Positions 19,575-29,780 of a DNA stretch of 64,000 nt are shown one piece after another; the stretch's first letter is position 1; each line of letters begins with the position of its first letter. A model generated the notes under the pieces. The model did not search any database, had not been told where the DNA came from, and worked only from the letters and a program-made list of their open reading frames with translations. The translations under genes and the position numbers were made by a program. Source of the DNA: Hondaea fermentalgiana (Eukaryota > Sar > Bigyra > Thraustochytrida > Thraustochytriidae); NCBI GenBank assembly GCA_014084085.1, contig NPFB01000133.1:1-64000 (forward strand), in the 5' to 3' direction.

Positions 19575-21518
19575 ATGGATTTCTCGTCCTCGTCGTCCCC
19601 GAGGTCGCCGTCGCCGTCCGTGGCGCAAGCGACGAGGGCACAGGTCCTGGACAGCGGGCTCGCGGACGCTCGCAGGGAGTCGGCAAGGACGCCGGCCTCG
19701 CTCGGCGTCCTCTGGGCGAGCGAAGGTGGAGAAACGGCGCGCAGCGGGATCCTGCAACGCGCGCTCGACACCAAGTCTGCTCGCGCGAACGGCGACAAGG
19801 CGAAGACGCAGCTCGGAGGTGGCGCCAAGCGCGTCCCGCGCAAGCAGCGCCAAATTACACCGCCGGCTGCTAATGACCCGAGGCTGACTTCGTCGTCGTC
19901 GTCGTCCTCGTCGTCGTCGTCGTCGACGTCGTCTTCATCTTCATCGTTGACTTCGCAGTCTTTGCACACAAAAACCTTGGCATCGTCAGCGAGACCCGGG
20001 TCGGACGAATGGAAGACGGCTAAAACTGCCCTTCGCGCGAGGGCGGGAGGCCAAGGATTGATGGCCAATAGTAACTCTCGCATTACAAACACTCATGAAG
20101 GCGAAGATAGCAAACATGCGAAGCTCGTACGCACCGAGCAAGTTCCGCGCAAAAAGCGAACTGCCAAGTCCGTGGGCCAAATCTGGGAGGAGGCCATGCC
20201 TGGTGTGGATACCAAGGCAAAAACTGTTACAAAATCGAGCGAGCAAGATGAAAACCAGAACGTCAACATTGCCGAACAAGCGTCTCGCGCCACCAATGCT
20301 GCGCAAGCTTTTCGTCGCCGGGGAAGCATGCTGACCCCCTTGACCTGCCGCGTGGATCACGGCAAAAAGTGCATGCCTCAAGAAGAGAGCCAAGGTGCCA
20401 CAGTTGACTCGCTGCAAAACAAGGTCAACTGTTCGGCTGTGCAAAGACAGCCTGAAAGCATCTTTGATGATGCGAACGAAGACGGCAATCGTGATGATGA
20501 AGAGGTTCGCAAGGACTTGCGAGACCAGGCAACGGGCGACGAAGAAAAGGAAGGTCACGAGGACGAGGAGACGCGTGTGTGGTCGCTGCAAGACTTTGAC
20601 ATTGGCAAGAAACTCGGTAGGGGCAAGTTTGGAAACGTCTACCTTGCGCGCGAACGTAAGAGCGGTTTTGTGGTCGCCATTAAGGTCCTGCAAAAATCGC
20701 AGCTGGAAAAGGCCGGCGTCGAGCATCAGCTGCGTCGCGAAGTCGAGATCCAGTCGCAGTTGCGACACAAGCACATTCTTCGGCTCTTTACGTTCTTCCA
20801 CGATTGCAAACGAATTTTTCTCGTCTTGCAGTTTGCCTCGCGCGGCGAACTGTACAAGGAACTCAAGCTGAAGAAACGTTTTCCGGAACCACGCGCTGCA
20901 ACGTACATTCGTGACCTTGCAGACGCGCTGCGCTACTGTCACGGGAAGAATGTCATTCACCGCGACCTCAAACCGGAGAATATTTTGCTCAGTCACAACG
21001 GGACCGTTCTCATTTCCGATTTTGGCTGGTCGGTTCACAGCAAAACGCGCCGCGAGACTCTTTGTGGCACCATTGACTATCTGGCGCCTGAAGCGGTCAT
21101 GCGCAGGAAACACGACGCCCGCGTGGACGTCTGGAGCCTTGGTGTCCTCGCATACGAGCTTCTCGTTGGAAGTCCGCCCTTTGAAGAGGAGTCGGAGACG
21201 CTGACATACCAGCGCATTAAGCGCGTTGACTTGCGTTTCCCATCGCATGGCATTTCCGACGACGCCAAAGACTTTATTCGCGCGCTCTTGCGCAAAAACC
21301 CAGATCACCGTATGCAGCTCAAGGACGTGCCCACGCACCCGTGGATTGCCAAGTACGCCCGAGCGCCTCGCGCCGTAAAATCGACGACGAAAACTCTGCA
21401 CAGTTCCTCTTTGTCCGCAACGGGGCCTTCCCGAGCCGTTCCGCCGTCACAAAGCTCCGGTGCAATGGGGCCTTCGCATCCTTCGCAAACAGGTGCACTC
21501 ACTGCGACAAGCGCTTAA
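19575..21518 (+). CDS. Aurora-type kinase, copy 4, with long N-terminal extension
   Basis: 647 residues, ATG at 19575. Residues 1-333 are low-complexity: poly-Ser runs, then an acidic segment (DDANEDGNRDDEE) just before the kinase. The kinase domain is at about 334-595: [39 protein letters not shown], and the T-loop RRETLCGTIDYL followed by APE rather than the PPE of the other copies. It is closest in outline to copies 1 and 2 (HQLRRE, VLAYE). A single exon with a short Ser-rich tail. The large extension could hold targeting or degradation signals, but none was identified with confidence. Confidence 0.94.
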   Translation: MDFSSSSSPRSPSPSVAQATRAQVLDSGLADARRESARTPASLGVLWASEGGETARSGILQRALDTKSARANGDKAKTQLGGGAKRVPRKQRQITPPAANDPRLTSSSSSSSSSSSSTSSSSSSLTSQSLHTKTLASSARPGSDEWKTAKTALRARAGGQGLMANSNSRITNTHEGEDSKHAKLVRTEQVPRKKRTAKSVGQIWEEAMPGVDTKAKTVTKSSEQDENQNVNIAEQASRATNAAQAFRRRGSMLTPLTCRVDHGKKCMPQEESQGATVDSLQNKVNCSAVQRQPESIFDDANEDGNRDDEEVRKDLRDQATGDEEKEGHEDEETRVWSLQDFDIGKKLGRGKFGNVYLARERKSGFVVAIKVLQKSQLEKAGVEHQLRREVEIQSQLRHKHILRLFTFFHDCKRIFLVLQFASRGELYKELKLKKRFPEPRAATYIRDLADALRYCHGKNVIHRDLKPENILLSHNGTVLISDFGWSVHSKTRRETLCGTIDYLAPEAVMRRKHDARVDVWSLGVLAYELLVGSPPFEEESETLTYQRIKRVDLRFPSHGISDDAKDFIRALLRKNPDHRMQLKDVPTHPWIAKYARAPRAVKSTTKTLHSSSLSATGPSRAVPPSQSSGAMGPSHPSQTGALTATSA

Positions 21519-21796
21519 ACTGGAAAACGTCACGAATTGAGACCGATCTCCAAGAGGTCTCGCCTTTGTGCGTGATGATGAAGATCGCAACGCGTATTTC
21601 ACGTTGTCATGTATAACAGGTGCGCAGGCATGAAAGCGTGCAACGCTCGCTGTCCGTGGGAATACGCTGCGGAAAGCCTTCGATATAGAATTATTGAAAA
21701 ACATTTTTTCTCTCTTCAAATACCTAATTCCGTCAGAGCCTCACTACCACACTTTTGCAAAGAAAGAAAGAAGAAAAAGAAAAAAAGGAAGAGGCT

Positions 21797-22921
21797 TTAT
21801 CTGTCAGAACGACCGAAAGGCCACCATTCAGGCTGGACCTCGGTGTCGTAATCTTTTTGCTCCTTTTGTCGCGAATCATAAAAGGCCTTTTGAGACTCCT
21901 GAAACTGTCTCCTGCGGACCGCATCGTCGCGATACTCTTGGTCGCGCCTGTGCTGTTCTCTTACGGCGAGTTGACGCATGCGCTCGATGGACTCATCGAG
22001 CTCGCATTCCTCCTTGGCTTCGGCGGCTCGCACGTCAGCATTTTCTGCGGCTTGACGATCAAGCTCGTTTTTGACGTCGGCAAGTTGAGCTGGCGTCATA
22101 CCTTTCCACTCTTGACGCACGCCACCTCGACCGTCACTACGCTCACGTCGGTCCTCTCGAAGACGCATGGACGCGCGAATTGTCATGTGTTCGAGCTTGG
22201 CGCGCTCTTCGTCGGATTCACGTAGCAAGCGAGCCTGTTCCTTGCGGAGAGCATCGAGTCGCTCGTTGGTGCGCCTGACTTCGAGGTTGTGCTCACGGCG
22301 GTTGCGAGCGTCTTCAGCCTCGGCCTGGGTACGCAGACGAACTTGCTCCTTCACGATCTGGGCATGAATGGCTTCCTCTTGGGCCTCAAGGTCGAGAAGA
22401 CGCTTGTTGTCTGCAACCTTGGCGTCAATGAGAGCGTGCTGCTCCCTCATTTTCTCCTCGAGCTCGGCGCGTTCAACAAGCTCCTTGTCGCCTTCGAAAA
22501 ATTGAGCTGCGCTTGTGCCCACGGTCTCGATGGTAGGAACGCGGTCCTTTTGGAGCATGCGGGGATCGTTGAGGTCCGCCTCGGGTCTGCGCATGCGGTT
22601 TCTGTGCTGCAGCGTCCAGTACTCCTGAAGACCGTGTCTGTGCTCGCGTCGCGCGGCCTCTTCGGCGGCGGCAGCTGCCTTAAGCGCGTTGGCGATCTTG
22701 ATTGTTTGTTCATCTTCTTCGGCCTTGGCAAGTCGTTCGTCCTCTTCACGTCTGCGTTTATCCTCGAGCTGCTGGTCGAGGCCGTGCACATCAATGCCGA
22801 TAGCGCGCTGCTTGGATGCAAGGAAGCGCGTGCGGCGATCCTCCTTGGCGCTCTTTTTGGCTTCGAGACGCAGAGCAGCTTGCCGCTCCGTCGACGACTC
22901 GGCGGGCCATGAGTGAAACAT
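21797..22921 (-). CDS. RIB43A-like ciliary microtubule inner protein
   Basis: 374 residues, ATG at 22921. Almost wholly helical, with Arg/Glu/Ala coiled coil throughout. Family landmarks: IGIDVHGLDQQLEDKRRR near residues 41-58, DLNDPRMLQKD near 117-127, and a mid-protein segment ending QFFEGDKEL. These match the RIB43A (RIBC1/RIBC2) family, filamentous proteins in the lumen of doublet microtubules. It implies a flagellated life stage such as zoospores. The length is normal for the family (about 370-390). It converges with Aurora copy 4. Confidence 0.88.
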   Translation of the reverse strand: MFHSWPAESSTERQAALRLEAKKSAKEDRRTRFLASKQRAIGIDVHGLDQQLEDKRRREEDERLAKAEEDEQTIKIANALKAAAAAEEAARREHRHGLQEYWTLQHRNRMRRPEADLNDPRMLQKDRVPTIETVGTSAAQFFEGDKELVERAELEEKMREQHALIDAKVADNKRLLDLEAQEEAIHAQIVKEQVRLRTQAEAEDARNRREHNLEVRRTNERLDALRKEQARLLRESDEERAKLEHMTIRASMRLREDRRERSDGRGGVRQEWKGMTPAQLADVKNELDRQAAENADVRAAEAKEECELDESIERMRQLAVREQHRRDQEYRDDAVRRRQFQESQKAFYDSRQKEQKDYDTEVQPEWWPFGRSDR

Positions 22922-23007
22922 TCTCGTGCTCGAGCTCGGGGATTGGGTGCAGAAAAGAATGCGTGAGCCTGATCGATCGACCGATTAATCAATATCAAAG
23001 ACCTTTG

Positions 23008-23058
23008 CGAGCTCGAGAAGAAGAAGAAGAAGAAGAAGAAGAAGAAGAAGAAGAAGAA
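23008..23058 (+). repeat. (GAA)n triplet tract
   Basis: About 16 near-perfect GAA/AGA units upstream of the RIB43A gene, followed directly by GCGATGTCC. Confidence 0.9.
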
Positions 23059-24754
23059 GGCGATGTCCAGCTGGAGATTCTGCCAGAACTTGCAGTCACG
23101 TTTCTTTCCTACGTGTGCGTGCGAGCTTCTTTCCGCGCGTGCTCAACGCGCCGCGCAGCTGTCTTTCCGTTTCCGACAACGCTTCAAGCGTCCTGGCCCC
23201 CGCCGGCTCTTGCTCGCCTCGAGAATGAATGCTCGCTCCGCAAAGCGCTGGCACGGAAGACAAACTCAGCACTAGCTCCTAACAAGCACAAGCACAAGCA
23301 GCGCTCCTTCCCTTCAAGTTGCTCCCTCAAGAACCACCTCCTCGTCAGGTCAGGTGACCGTATTCCGGTTTAACGGATCTAGACCCGCAAATAGGCCATT
23401 TTTACTTTTTTCCCCAATCCTCCCATGAGGGCTGGCGGCCGCCTCCCTCTCACCTTCCCTCCGTCCATCCCTCCATCCCGGCACGCAAACGCGCGCCCCT
23501 TCTCTGAGCGCAAGAAGCCTGCAGAAGAAGCAGCGTTGAGGATGAGAAGAGGGGTCGTGCGTCCAGAAATCCAAGTCTCGCTCTTTTCCTATTGCGCGTT
23601 TTTTTGGAGGCATGGACGGGCGGATGGACACATGGACGGATAAATGGATGGATGCGGCTGCAAGCTTCGCTCGACTCCCTGGCCGCCGTGCCGCACCGCT
23701 TGCACGACGTCGACGGCGACGCGACCAGCCTCGGGTGCTCACGGTGGAGGGAGGTCCTGGTCGCGGACTCGAACTTGCAGGGAGGGAGGGGATGATACGC
23801 GAAGGAGGGCGAAGACTGGAGACGCGCGTGTGCACGCCCCTCAGGCTCCGCCACCGAAGTTTGCCTCCACCCGACTCGGAGGCCATGATGGTTGTCGTGC
23901 TTGCTTGAGAAGTTGAGCTACGCTCAGGTCGTGGGCGATCGCGCCGTCGCTCGATCGATTGATCGCGCGCAACAGCAAGGCTCGAAGCTTTCTGCGATCA
24001 CTCATGATCGTGTGAAGGAAGGCAGGCAGGCAAGTGGAACTTGCGCTCTTTTCTCTTTTCTCCCACGTGACACCGGCACGGCCAGGGAAGGATCTCCCTT
24101 CCGCCCCAGCCGCCTGGCGCGACGCCGACGCCCGCGCGCTGCGACCGCCCGGCGGCGGCCAGGAGGAGCCGCGGCCGCGAGAGCGAGAGCGCGAGAGCGA
24201 GAGCGCGAGAGAAGGCGCGCGAAGGCGGCACGCGACGCGAGGTCCAGCTCGGGCCCCGCGGCCGAGTTCGATCAGCTTTTCCTGGCTCTCTTCGCCTCCT
24301 GCACGCGCCCGGGAGAAACTGGCAGACAGACAACAGTCGGTCTCAGCAGCAGGCAGAGGCAGAACCTATCCAAACCTCGCCAACTTGCCAAGCCGCGACA
24401 GACCCGCGCACGCAGACCCAGCACGCGCCCGCCCCCAGGCAGTGGCCGGCCGGCAGCAGCAGCGCAGACGCAGGCGCACGCGGCCGGCCGCGAGGGCCGA
24501 GAAGCGGCACGGGCCGGCGGTCGTCCGTCCAGCCCGGAAAGGGGCAGGTTTTCAAAAGGAGGAGAAAGAGGAGGGGAAAGAAAGGCGGGCGCTTCGGAGG
24601 CGCGCTTTTGGTTGCTCTCTCGCCGCCGTCTCTCGCTCTCTTTCGGGCTGCGCGGCAAAGCGCGATCGCGACCGCGAGGAGCGCGAGGCCGCGGCGGGAC
24701 GCGCGCGCGGACGGGCGGGCGGCGGCGCGCGGCGGGCACGCGCCGCGCGCAGGC

Positions 24755-24854
24755 NNNNNNNNNNNNNNNNNNNNNNNNNNNNNNNNNNNNNNNNNNNNNN
24801 NNNNNNNNNNNNNNNNNNNNNNNNNNNNNNNNNNNNNNNNNNNNNNNNNNNNNN
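24755..24854. other. Assembly gap (100 N)
   Basis: Exactly 100 N, a conventional scaffold gap of unknown true size, in a very GC-rich context. Confidence 0.99.
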
Positions 24855-25075
24855 TGGAGCGAGGAGAGCAGCCCGAGGGTGGCCAAAAGCTGCGCGAACG
24901 CTGCGACGCGGGCGAGTCCGGGCCAGACACTCGCGCGGGCGAGCGAGCGGGCGGGCGAGCGAGCGCGCGAGCGCGCGGGCAGACGCGCAAGACGCAGAGG
25001 AGCGAGCGGACGAAGAGTGGCTGAACGAAGTCCGACCGACGGTGATCGACGAAGCAGACCTTGATTGATTTCGAC

Positions 25076-25483
25076 ATGGTTCCGGACAATGGGAACACGC
25101 CGCTGGTGTATGCGCAGCCGGTGAAGGCGCCCGTGAACCCGCAGCCTGCGCTGTATACGTATGCCTCGCTCGCAAACGCAAACGCGAACAATGGCTACAT
25201 CCCACCCGCGTACGTGGCCCAGCCCGTGCAGCAAAGTGGGCCCGTCGCGCCCGTCTACGTTGCGTACGGCGCCTCGGCTCCGAACACAGACTTCGGCATG
25301 GAGCGCGCCTACTATGAGGCCGAGCTCGAGCGGCAACGACGACTGAACGCAGAGATGCATACTTACAATGTAGAGCGGCAAATGGGTTACGAACAGCGCC
25401 GAAGGCAACAAGACACCGAGGAGGCCTGCTGCTGTCTCGCCCTCGGCGCGCTCTGTTGCGCAGCAGTGCTCGCAACAAACTGA
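25076..25483 (+). CDS. Small Pro/Gln/Ala-rich protein with Cys-rich hydrophobic tail (CYSTM-like)
   Basis: 135 residues from the ATG at 25076. The N-terminal 70 residues are rich in Pro, Val, Ala, Tyr and Asn. A charged helix follows (YEAELERQRRLNAEM), then a C-terminal segment with two Cys clusters in a hydrophobic context (EEACCCLALGALCCAAVLATN). This layout resembles the CYSTM/tail-anchored class: a disordered N-terminus with a Cys-rich, probably palmitoylated membrane tail. That is shape similarity, not proven homology. A degraded copy of its last 70 bases lies just downstream. Confidence 0.7.
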   Translation: MVPDNGNTPLVYAQPVKAPVNPQPALYTYASLANANANNGYIPPAYVAQPVQQSGPVAPVYVAYGASAPNTDFGMERAYYEAELERQRRLNAEMHTYNVERQMGYEQRRRQQDTEEACCCLALGALCCAAVLATN

Positions 25484-25941
25484 TCGACATCAATCTGATT
25501 TCCTTGATGCGTGCGTCTTTATTCCTTGCCTTCTTGCCGGCGACTGGCAAAGTAGGCGATGCACAATGTTTTCCATCCACGAAAAAAGGTGCAGAAATAC
25601 CGAGGAAGCCAACTGCTGTGGGCCGGCTCGTGGCGCGCTTCTGTTGCATACTTGTGCTCGCGATGAGTTAAAATTAACGAACCATCGTTGTATCACTCAA
25701 ACCCATATCATTTATTTTTAGACAACAATTTTGATGCAATGAACGCACAGCATTGAATTTAACAATCTCAGACTTGGACGCTCGATGAAAGAGGGAGGGA
25801 GAGACAAAGAATTGGCGGCGTGCTCACTCCCCTGCACAGGATTGGATTGGGGAGAGGCTTGGTGCGCCATGGACAGCGGCAGGAGCGGGAGAAAAGGGGG
25901 TAAAGGCCCATTACCGCACACGTTGCATGCTGTGCGCCCTA
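25484..25941. other. Convergent 3' region
   Basis: It contains the 3' relic described separately and AT-rich sequence around 25670-25770. No other gene is supported. Confidence 0.5.
25599..25670 (+). repeat. Degenerate duplicate of the end of the Cys-tailed gene
   Basis: This segment aligns with 25414-25483, the last codons of the gene at 25076-25483. Both share CCGAGGA(A/G)GCC, then ACTGCTGT or TGCTGCTGT, GGCGCGC, CTGTTGC and GTGCTCGC in order. In frame it would read EEANCC...GALLLHTCARDEL before a late stop. It is either the remnant of a tandem copy or an alternative terminal exon. Confidence 0.6.
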
Positions 25942-27373
25942 TCATGGCGGCACATTCGCACTTGGCCCGTGCACGGCCGAAAAGATGACAACAAAAGTAC
26001 CAATGCCGAAAAACAACATGGAGACCAAAAAGCAGATGGCCTGCTCCGACATGTTCTTGGCATAATGACTTGTCAACAGCACCGCCGCCATATCGCACGG
26101 AAGCGCAATTATCAAAAGATGAACAATCTGGTCCAGGTGCACGACGCCACTGGCAAGAAAGCATACCAAAAGCCCGAACGTCATGAATCCGCTAATGAAC
26201 GCGCTCGCACATGTTGCTGTGATGGTGCTCCACTTATATACGATAATGTAATAGATTGCAAAGGCGTTGCCTCCTCCAAAGCCGATCATGCCGGAAAGGC
26301 TTCCAAGAAAAGCCAAATACAAGAACGTGAAACACGTCTTTGGCTCCGCGACACCTAACGTGAATATGCGCGCCTTTGTCAACATTGTCTTTACGCACGA
26401 AGCCTCGTCCTCCAGCACCTCGTCCATGATCTCGACAAAGGCATCGTCCTCGGCGTTTGTGCGTGATGCAGGGAGGCGCGTGGAGGGCACACCTGCTTCG
26501 TCATGATCGCCACCTTCACTTTCATCGTCACTGGCTTCAATCACCACGTCTGCCGAAGGCGTGGCGTCTTCGAGTGCACCAACGTTATGCTCATGTAAGT
26601 CTTCGTTTGCATCATATGAGGTAGTGCTTTCGGACTCAATGAGCTCGACGGCCTCGTCCTCGTGATGCAGGAGAGCGCTGCCCATATCCATGGACGCTGT
26701 GTCACTGTTCGGGATGCTTCCGTTACGATGACGATAGTAGCGCACCATAAAGCCAAAGCCCATGATGAAATCAGTAATGGCAACCCCTCCCTTAAGCTTG
26801 CCCTCATGGGATCGCAGGAGCTCAATGCCAAATGAAGTCGCCACCAAAACGGCAGCCGTTACGGCAATGCAGGCCCCTGAGAGCATGGGCCAGATCGTCC
26901 TTGCGGTGAGACGCTGTCTGTAGCGCGCACAGACTAGTGCGCCATTGACGCAGTCCACCACAAAGCAGACAAAGAGTGCATCAAGCACGTGGATCCCGAA
27001 TCCTGTAGCGAGCACCTGCGCCGATTGCCAGGAAAAAAGAGGTAAAGAATAGTCCCAGCGTGAATACAAATTCGAGCACCTTTCGTGTTAGCACATTTCA
27101 CATTTGTTTGTTCCTTTCTCGCACAGCTACTACAATCGCGTGGCCTCGAGAGCTTGGCGTTCACCTTGCGGCTCGCCTCCGCCTCAAAGTGCCCGGATGT
27201 CTCTCCGTGCTCTCGCTCGCCCCGAGCTCGCGCATGCGTGCCAGCACGCAAGCAAGCGGGCCCGCGAGCGGGCGTATACGTACCGGGAGCAGTGTGCCGT
27301 ACGCGGAGACGGCGAGCGAGGCGCTCGCCACGCCCGTGCAGCCGGCCAGCGCCGCGAGCACGAGGCTGGACAT
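25942..27373 (-). CDS. TauE/SafE-family membrane transporter, two exons
   Basis: Exon 1 is 27373-27284 and exon 2 is 27015-25942, giving 387 residues. The intron at 27016-27283 (268 nt) has donor CCG|GTACGT and acceptor GCGCAG|GTG after a T-rich tract. Splicing joins SLAVSAYGTLLP to VLATGFGIHVLDALF in frame and gives the expected two-half fold: a first helical block with ARYRQRLTARTIW, a long acidic loop at about residues 125-245, then a second block with LGSLSGMIGFGGGNAF, the TauE/SafE glycine motif. The family exports sulfite, organosulfonates or similar small anions; the substrate here is unknown. The acidic loop is unusually long. Confidence 0.85.
27016..27283 (-). other. Intron of the TauE/SafE gene
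   Basis: 268 nt, phase 0, starting GTACGT and ending GGCGCAG after a pyrimidine-rich tract. Its 5' splice site is identical to that of the Aurora copy 2 intron. Confidence 0.8.
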
Positions 27374-27659
27374 GGCGCGGTCCGGGTCGGGTCTGCGCGC
27401 CCGCTTGTTTCTTCGTCGCGAGCTTTCGTCGCGGTCGCCTTCGGAGCGCCACTGTGATCAGCTGGGCTTCGAAACACGGGAATCCGAAACTCGGCATTGG
27501 CGCGAAACACGGTTTGGACTTGGCTCGGGGTTCAAAACAATTCAAAACAATTCAAATCAGTTCAAATCAATTCAAAAAAAATTCAAAAAATTCAAATCAA
27601 GCAGCCAGAGCAAAGCAGACCCGCAACAAGCAACGTGAAGGCCGGACGCGGCGACGACC
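27374..27659. promoter_or_regulatory. Divergent region with AT-rich TTCAAA repeats
   Basis: It separates the TauE/SafE head from the TBC head. Positions 27530-27600 hold eight or more near copies of AATTCAAA or CAAAACAATT, standing out from the GC-rich flanks and ending about 60 bases before the TBC start. Confidence 0.6.
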
Positions 27660-29336
27660 ATGGCGCGCGGGGCCGCGATGATGGAGTACACGGCGCGCGG
27701 CGCGGGCGGCGAGGACGACGCGGAAGCCGGCGCCGGCAGCGGAGACGCGGCGCGCGGGCGACCCGGCGCTGCGGCGCGGGGAGATGCGGACGGCGCCGGC
27801 GGGTCGGAGCCGAGGCGCGAGGACCACGACGCTGACGGAGGCGCGGTCGACGAGGTTCTCGCAGAAGAAGGAGAAGACATCGAGGGCGAGGAGGACGGCG
27901 ACGGCGAGACCAAGGGCGCGGCCCGCGTAGACGAGGACGGCCTCGTCGACGTAGACGAGAACGGCAACCTGGTCTTTGAAGAAGAAGAAGGAGGAGGAGG
28001 AGAAAGAGGAACCGGCGGTCCTGGGATGAGCCACGAGCGCGGAACCGCGAGTTCCGAGGCGGAGGAAGCCCAAGACGCCCGAGGCGCCAGTGGCGCGAGT
28101 GCGAGCGCGAGCGCGAACAGCGGCGCAAGGTTTCCGGGTGGCGCTGCAGGCCTCGTGGGCGCACGCGCCGTGGGCCTCGCGCGAAGGCAGGTCAAGCTTG
28201 CAAGAAGCGCCGTCTCATCACGCGCCGAGGAGGAGCTGCTGAGAGCTCGCGCCGCCGTCCTGGAAAGGGTCGGTGTCGAGGACGATGGCAACGAAATGAG
28301 CAATGCCGGCCTCGTCGACACGCTTCGCAGACAAATTAGGAACGAGGTCAACACGCGCGGCGGCGCCCTCGTAGGTGCTTTGGTGGACGCAACGCGTGAA
28401 AAGCTCGACAAGCCCGGGCGCGCCGTTCCACGGCGCATGTTCGAGACGTTTCTGGCCCTTGGCAAGCTCGCGCTCGACATTGACGACGACGAAGACATCG
28501 GCTACGACTCTGACGACCATGGCGACTGCGTGGACGTTGTGCAACGATGGGTCGAGCGGTCCAACGAGTACATTGACAATATGCAGCCCGAGGGGCGCCG
28601 CTGGCTCGAGCTCGCCATGGATAGCTCCGTTCTGGATGCGGACGCAGACTTTTCGTTCGCATTCGAGGTCGAGTTGGACGAAGACCTCGAGCACCAAATC
28701 AACATGGACCTTCCACGCACCTTTCCAGACATGGAGTACTTTGATGACCCGGCCGTACTCATGTCAATGCGACGTGTCTTGCGCGGCACGGCTGTAATTG
28801 TTCCGGAAGTTGGCTACGTGCAGGGAATGAACTTTCTCGTGGGTTACCTCATGTTACACACGAAGACTGAAGAAGACACGCTTCGGCTTTCCGTGGAACT
28901 TATGGCCAATCCTCGATATAACATGCGCAACGTCTTCATGGAAGGTCTTCCAAGCCTGCGAAAGCTAACGGCAGTGCTGCAGAGTATATTGCGCTCGCGC
29001 GACGCTCAGTTGCACAAACACTTTTGCGACATTGGCTTTGAAGACTTGTTTTTTACATATCAATGGATTTGCACGCTGTTCGCTGGCGCTTTCCCGTTCG
29101 ACGCGCTCCAGGATGCCTGGACCTTATTTTTCGAACGTGGGTGGGTTGGTGTCGTGGCAATCGTGCTCACACTCATGAATGATAATCGTCGTGCTCTCTT
29201 GCGTAGCGACTTTGAGCAAGCCTTCGCACGTATGAAGGCTGCCGCAGCGAATCCGAAGGAGGGCTTTGCGGCCAGAGCGCGCGAGATGCGTTTTCCCCCA
29301 TCGCAAATTCGCGAAATTGAACAAGCAGTTTTGTAA
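27660..29336 (+). CDS. TBC-domain Rab GTPase-activating protein
   Basis: 558 residues, ATG at 27660 (ACCATGG context). Residues 1-160 are low-complexity, acidic and Gly/Ala-rich. The TBC domain covers about 335-530. It has the IxxDxxR arginine-finger motif (INMDLPRTFP) and the YxQG glutamine-finger motif (VGYVQGMNFLVGYLM), then WICTLFAGAFPF and FFERGWVG. Both catalytic fingers are intact, so GAP activity on a Rab is expected. The partner Rab is unknown. Confidence 0.92.
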   Translation: MARGAAMMEYTARGAGGEDDAEAGAGSGDAARGRPGAAARGDADGAGGSEPRREDHDADGGAVDEVLAEEGEDIEGEEDGDGETKGAARVDEDGLVDVDENGNLVFEEEEGGGGERGTGGPGMSHERGTASSEAEEAQDARGASGASASASANSGARFPGGAAGLVGARAVGLARRQVKLARSAVSSRAEEELLRARAAVLERVGVEDDGNEMSNAGLVDTLRRQIRNEVNTRGGALVGALVDATREKLDKPGRAVPRRMFETFLALGKLALDIDDDEDIGYDSDDHGDCVDVVQRWVERSNEYIDNMQPEGRRWLELAMDSSVLDADADFSFAFEVELDEDLEHQINMDLPRTFPDMEYFDDPAVLMSMRRVLRGTAVIVPEVGYVQGMNFLVGYLMLHTKTEEDTLRLSVELMANPRYNMRNVFMEGLPSLRKLTAVLQSILRSRDAQLHKHFCDIGFEDLFFTYQWICTLFAGAFPFDALQDAWTLFFERGWVGVVAIVLTLMNDNRRALLRSDFEQAFARMKAAAANPKEGFAARAREMRFPPSQIREIEQAVL

Positions 29337-29780
29337 AATGTGCATCTTTATTGTGTGACCTTGAACACGGTGCTTGCAAGGACGAATTATCTTTATGACG
29401 ATGGTCAGCAGGGCTTTTCCCGCGAGCAAGGCAAATTTGGCACTTTTACTTTGACATTCCCAAACTTTACTTTCCCAAAACAAGGCTCCGCGGTTGCCGG
29501 AAAGAAGATCCAAAATATATCAACCGCGAGCAAGATTCACGCCTTTTTTGCACGTGATGGTCGCAAGCAACGTAACAAAGGCATTTTTACACTATAGGCT
29601 AGTTCCCAACTGTTCAAAGAAGTTATGTATACGTCCGCAAAACAAGCTCCACATGATGTCGGAAATAAAATAAAAACACTCGCTCGCATTTCTTGGACGT
29701 GAGCAAAGCCAAGATTCGAATGAAAAGGAGGTACATAAAAAAAAAGACTTTATCCTATTGGAAAAGAAGTAGCAAGAACT
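29337..29780. other. Convergent 3' region, no gene
   Basis: AT-richer sequence between the TBC gene and the dehydrogenase gene, with an A-run near 29738-29746. It probably holds both 3' UTRs. Confidence 0.5.

Larger units (their letters stand above)
22922..25075. other. 2.1 kb GC-rich region with assembly gap, no supported gene
   Basis: It lies between the heads of RIB43A (-) and the Cys-tailed protein (+). Long frames crossing the N run (up to 390 codons) are Arg/Ala/Gly-rich and only exist because N does not encode stops. A GAA triplet tract lies near 23008-23058. A weak F-box-like string follows it on the plus strand, but it is not enough to call. Confidence 0.45.

Noticed and set aside
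22984..23373. F-box-like protein after the GAA tract on the plus strand
   Set aside because: Only a weak resemblance over about 30 residues. The frame begins in antisense RIB43A sequence and poly-Glu, with no good start.
23892..25068. Long plus-strand frames (344-390 codons) through the first N run
   Set aside because: They exist because N cannot encode stops. The rest is Arg/Ala/Gly-rich GC bias with no domain, in several overlapping frames.
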